The notes below the pieces were generated by a model. It saw only the letters and a program-made list of their open reading frames with translations, made no database searches and was not told the origin of the DNA. Below, one piece after another: positions 60,690 through 64,000 of a DNA stretch of 64,000 bases (the stretch's first letter is position 1; every line of letters starts with the position of its first letter). Origin of the DNA: Coniferiporia sulphurascens (Eukaryota; Basidiomycota; Agaricomycetes; Hymenochaetales; Hymenochaetaceae); NCBI GenBank assembly GCA_002794785.1, contig NBBA01000006.1:186001-250000 (forward strand), read 5' to 3'. The position numbers and the translations under genes were made by a program.

Positions 60690-62333
60690 ATGCCTTCTAC
60701 AAGGGGGAAAGTGGAGCCTCAGGCTTATTATGCTGGAAACTCGGCTTTCCACAAAGATCTGAAAATATATGTTTCGTTCCCGACTCGCTCCGACGCCATG
60801 ATCGCAAGCCTTGCTTTAGCTTACAAGGCTAGCCCTGACCTGATGGATACTGTTTTTTCTATTATCCTCGATAAATCCTTCAACCCTTCGGATATGACGC
60901 TCCGCAAAACGGAGGACATATATATTCACCTGTCTAAACATTGTCCAACGGGTAGTGAAAACACCGCCTCGAAAATGGACAATCAAAGAATCAATGGGCA
61001 ATATGTCGGTCTTTCGCCAGTACCCAAACCAATTCCTCCCATTATTTTGGACACAGTTATTGCCTTAATCGATGACTCGATAAGAAACGGATGTCCCACC
61101 CCTCCAAGGGACTCGAGTGCTATGAAAAATATCCTGAGGAGCCTCGCCTTGGTTCAACGCCGCTATACTCAACCTGCACGCCGAGCTTTAGGCCGATTTC
61201 TACACCTACAGGGCTCCAAAAGGGAGAACCTGCTCACGCGCTGTCTCGCCAACCCACGAATCGGTCCATGGACTCGACAGATTCGTTTTAGCTTGTCCGT
61301 GTTATCCGATTCTGAAGTATCCTCAGCTATGACGACGCTAAGGATTGCACTCGTGGAGCGTATTACCTGTCTGCGCAAGCTTATTTGGATTTTTGATGAT
61401 ACTCTGCTTTCGACAGACCGACTTAACAGTATCTTCGCGTCTCTCAGATCGGTTGACGAACTAGTGCTCGAGCTTCCGCGGTTCTCAAAAGACAAAAGAG
61501 TGTCGGCTTCGCATTATCGCTCGATTATCTCAATGCCTTCCCTTAGAAACCTCGTTCTCCAATACTGGGACATACCCGATACGTTTGATATTCCATGCCA
61601 GAGGCTTCCCTCCTGTTTCACTCAGTCTACACCTTCTCCCTCTTTCCGGCTATTGCATCTTTACGCACCATGCTTCCACTTTCAAAACCGGCGTTCGAAA
61701 GAGACCGATTTGCATCTCATATGGACACGTGACTTGGATGATAATTTCTTCCTCAGTACTCTCGTGGTACAGTTTGCATATGGTGCAAGGGATGAAGATG
61801 TGGACGAAGTGTGTCAACGTTTGCTACCCCTACTCCAACAACTGGAAGTCTTGTATGTTGGTAACCTGCCGCATAACGAGGAAGAGCACCTCTCTTGGTT
61901 CCTCAATCACTGCTCGAAGACCCTGCGCAGACTATTTTTCCAATCTAGAAACTTCCTTTCTGAAGCTGTTCTGCGGAGCATACCGCGAACGATGAGGAAG
62001 CTTTCACTCCAATTTGGGGACAGGGACATTCTAGAAACATTGGCCCTGTGGGAGGACGTCGACGCATTGTTATATCGGTTGATCTCAATCGACATCTGGC
62101 CGGAGCTGCTCGCTCTTCATGTCTACTGCATATACAATCGCCATAGAAGAAACCCGGAGATACCGCCGCGATTTATCAGACTGTCTAGAACCAGGGAACT
62201 GTGCGCGGAGCGGCATATTAAGGTCAGCGTTACCATGCTGAATGAGGATTGTGGATTATTGTTCTACGATGAATATCATAACGGAGTTTTGGAAGGGATG
62301 AATATTATGCATCCCATGGGTGTCTTCTGTTAA
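60690..62333 (+). CDS. F-box-like protein, family 2, copy B (right arm)
   Basis: Single frame, 547 residues, intact partner of pseudogene B'. N-terminal SAFHKDLKIYVSFPTRSDAM, a degenerate F-box-like segment (about residues 118-170: PPIILDTVIALID ... LALVQRRYTQPARRALG), then a leucine-rich region (FASLRSVDELVLEL, ISMPSLRNLVLQY, LRSIPRTMRKLSLQFG). The ancestral Met (Met-Asp-Pro-Gln in B') is Val-Glu-Pro-Gln here, so the first seven residues come from a new ATG. Expected to be an SCF-type adaptor by motif only. It starts about 135 bp from the LINE. Confidence 0.7.
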   Translation: MPSTRGKVEPQAYYAGNSAFHKDLKIYVSFPTRSDAMIASLALAYKASPDLMDTVFSIILDKSFNPSDMTLRKTEDIYIHLSKHCPTGSENTASKMDNQRINGQYVGLSPVPKPIPPIILDTVIALIDDSIRNGCPTPPRDSSAMKNILRSLALVQRRYTQPARRALGRFLHLQGSKRENLLTRCLANPRIGPWTRQIRFSLSVLSDSEVSSAMTTLRIALVERITCLRKLIWIFDDTLLSTDRLNSIFASLRSVDELVLELPRFSKDKRVSASHYRSIISMPSLRNLVLQYWDIPDTFDIPCQRLPSCFTQSTPSPSFRLLHLYAPCFHFQNRRSKETDLHLIWTRDLDDNFFLSTLVVQFAYGARDEDVDEVCQRLLPLLQQLEVLYVGNLPHNEEEHLSWFLNHCSKTLRRLFFQSRNFLSEAVLRSIPRTMRKLSLQFGDRDILETLALWEDVDALLYRLISIDIWPELLALHVYCIYNRHRRNPEIPPRFIRLSRTRELCAERHIKVSVTMLNEDCGLLFYDEYHNGVLEGMNIMHPMGVFC

Positions 62334-63497
62334 TGTAACAATACATCGATTGTACATGGTCCTACGTCAAAGTACGCCCTACCCTCTGGGTTAGCACATG
62401 GATTTACACAACGATCGAGGGAGTACACGTCTGGCGCACCATCACAGGAGGGAGCGTGTATTCTTTGGCACATGCTAGAGTTTTCGTAGATAAATCCTGG
62501 GATCCGCGGGCAGTTTTCCTTGAAATAAGCGATATACTGTATATATATAAATTTTGGGACCGCCTGCCCGTGACCCGTTTTCCGATTTTATTGCAGAATA
62601 TCAAGTAAAATGAAGAGTTTTTTTTTTCTTCAGTGTAGCACAGTCTCAGCATTGACGACATGAGTTGGGGCCCATTCCTCATGATAAAAAGTCCCCAATT
62701 TTATACAGTATTGTATACTAATCTGAAGCTGCGCGAACCAGACAAGCGGCAGTGCAAGCCTTCGGATTTGCGAAGAGACAAGTGTTTTAGGTTAATGAAG
62801 AACAAACCTAAATCATGCAAACTGCCCAAGTGGTTCAGAACCGCGCTTCGATTCTCTCAGAGCCGAATTGGTATCATCCGTTTGGGAGAGCGGATAATAC
62901 GAAGTCGATAAGCCGGTCCTTCGGGGAATCTTCAGCTTTTTCCAAAGCACTATCCATGACTCATCGCATATGAGGCATTTGGATAAGTGGGCGTGTGCAT
63001 GTATATACTGAACTCCGTTCTTCGTAGTTTCATTAAGGGAGGGATCGAAAAAAAAATCCTGGATAATGGGGGATACGGCATCCATAACACCTGGGTTTCT
63101 GTGAAATTCCTTCTTCGTTTTGTTGTGGCACATTTATGCCATTTATGGTAAGATGTGAGGATTAGCATACGCGATCACGTGCCTAAATTATGATGACATA
63201 ATCCTCTATTCAAAAAACCACGCTGTCACGTTTTGCCGTTGGCAAAGTTCCTAATCCACGTCAAACGAAGGCGCTCTTCGTTTTTCTTCCAGGTTTCCAA
63301 CCTTTCACCGTCGGGCACCGCGCATTAGGCATCTTCCTCCTACGAGCTGCTCTCGCCTGCGTCGCCATTACCTAGGCTGAATCCTGGTAACCCTCGTCCA
63401 AGTTGACTGCGACTTGTTCCCTACTAACATCCGTTCCTAGGGTCACCCGAACACGTATTTTCTCAATAGCCGTACCCTCTGTGCCCCGTTATCTACA
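62334..63497. other. Spacer between B and A
   Basis: Inverted counterpart of 21635-22734. The first 330 bp and the last 310 bp match the left arm; the latter has the conserved A promoter (tacgcgatcacgtg at about 63168-63182, ggcaaagttcctaatccacg, ttttctcaatagccgta). The middle (about 62800-63140) is not on the left arm and holds the relic below. Confidence 0.55.
62813..63133 (-). pseudogene. Relic of a third family-2 member, opposite strand
   Basis: The minus-strand frame contains GVMDAVSPIIQDFFFDPSLN followed by Tyr-Ile-His-Ala...His-Leu-Ser-Lys. This aligns with the N-terminal part of B and A (PDVMDIVFSIILDKSFNP ... IYIHLSK). At DNA level gttatggatg, attatccaggat and cacttatccaaa also match. 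Nothing else of the gene remains. It is oriented against B and A. Confidence 0.5.
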
Positions 63498-64000
63498 ATG
63501 GGAATAGCGCATTATGTTGAAAGCTCGGCTTTTCACAAAGACCTTGATCGCTACATTTCGTTCCCATCTCGCTCCGACGCCATGATCGCGAGCCTTGCGC
63601 TATCTCACAAGCTCGGCTCTGCATTGATGGATATCATATTTCTCATCATCCATGATCAATCCTTTGACCCTTCAAAGATGACTCTACGGAAAACGGAGGA
63701 CATATATGCTCACCTGTTCAAACGCAGTTTCGCGGAAGCAAGTGTCACAAATAGCACATCAAAAATCCACCCGGGCCGAACGATTAAAAACTCCGAAACA
63801 GCCTGTCCCCCTACAACACACAAGTCGATACCGCCAATTATTTTGTACTCAGTCATTGCCTGGATAGGCGAGTCTTCTTATGAAAGGGATTCCCACCCAA
63901 GTATTTTGAAGAACCTCGCCCTTGTCCAACGGCGCTATCTCCGACCCGCACGTCGTGTTTTAGGCCAGTCACTATATGTCAATAGCGGCGGTAGGGAATT
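63498..64000 (+). CDS. F-box-like protein, family 2, copy A (right arm, cut by window edge)
   Basis: The ATG at 63498 opens a frame that runs without a stop to the window end (167 codons visible). It differs from A' (20033-21634) at only about a dozen of the first 160 residues. Visible parts are the SAFHKDLDRYISFPSRSDAM start and the F-box-like segment PPIILYSVIAWIG ... LALVQRRYLRPARRVLG. The start aligns with that of A'. About 370 further codons are expected beyond the window. Confidence 0.7.
   Translation, partial: MGIAHYVESSAFHKDLDRYISFPSRSDAMIASLALSHKLGSALMDIIFLIIHDQSFDPSKMTLRKTEDIYAHLFKRSFAEASVTNSTSKIHPGRTIKNSETACPPTTHKSIPPIILYSVIAWIGESSYERDSHPSILKNLALVQRRYLRPARRVLGQSLYVNSGGRE

Larger units (their letters stand above)
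53845..64000 (+). repeat. Right arm of the large inverted duplication (with LINE inserted)
   Basis: Counterpart of 21132-24700 on the opposite strand. Starting at the inner edge it contains acacggtcacgtg, is interrupted by the LINE (53876-60555), then resumes with ggcgtgg...caatctaccac...cagcacttg, B (60690-62333), the B-A spacer and A. Differences from the left arm: the LINE, a deletion of about 175 bp just before the B start, an insert of about 46 bp after the B stop, and a different insert in the spacer. It continues past the window. Confidence 0.8.

Overview
The window looks like a basidiomycete genome, almost certainly a mushroom-forming agaricomycete. Genes carry many 45-70 nt GT-AG introns. 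There is a fused spermidine synthase/saccharopine dehydrogenase gene, a fusion known from Basidiomycota. Lineage-typical families are present: multi-helix DUF6533-like membrane protein, UMTA/LaeA-like methyltransferase, ricin-B-like lectin, and large F-box-like families. Retroelements are of fungal type. No rRNA, tRNA or CRISPR array was recognised.

Layout. 1-1167: the 5' end of a minus-strand LTR retrotransposon (500-bp LTR plus a gag-like ORF running off the left edge). 1689-17833: a tandem plus-strand array of six paralogous F-box/LRR-like genes (one broken), all with one short intron directly after the F-box exon, with relics of further copies between them. 19192-19841: a 650-bp MITE with 27-bp terminal inverted repeats. 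20033-24351: two minus-strand genes, A' (intact) and B' (frameshifted), of a second F-box-like family. 25447-53386: a conserved core with SPE3-LYS9 fusion, ATL-type alkyltransferase-like protein, HMG-box factor, Kin1/MARK-type kinase, secreted protein, xylulokinase, a DUF6533-like membrane protein, a cysteine-tailed membrane protein, a beta-trefoil lectin, a four-helix membrane protein and a methyltransferase. 53876-60555: a decayed Tad-like LINE on the minus strand. 60690-64000: plus-strand genes B (intact) and A (cut by the right edge).

The most interesting structure is the order A'(-) B'(-) ... B(+) A(+). Intergenic DNA matches as well as coding DNA, so this is a large inverted duplication whose arms (about 21.1-24.7 kb and 53.85-64+ kb) enclose about 29 kb of conserved genes. 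The LINE landed inside the right arm near its inner edge; the left arm keeps the unoccupied version of the site. Such arms are natural substrates for inversion of the enclosed block and for gene conversion between F-box copies.

The conserved core is ordinary metabolism (lysine/polyamine, pentose), DNA repair and signalling, without evidence that its genes form one pathway. The flanks are fast-evolving: tandem duplication, patchy gene conversion, pseudogenes and transposons. Exon joins were built by hand from splice consensus, reading frame and paralogue or family comparison. No alignment or database search was run.
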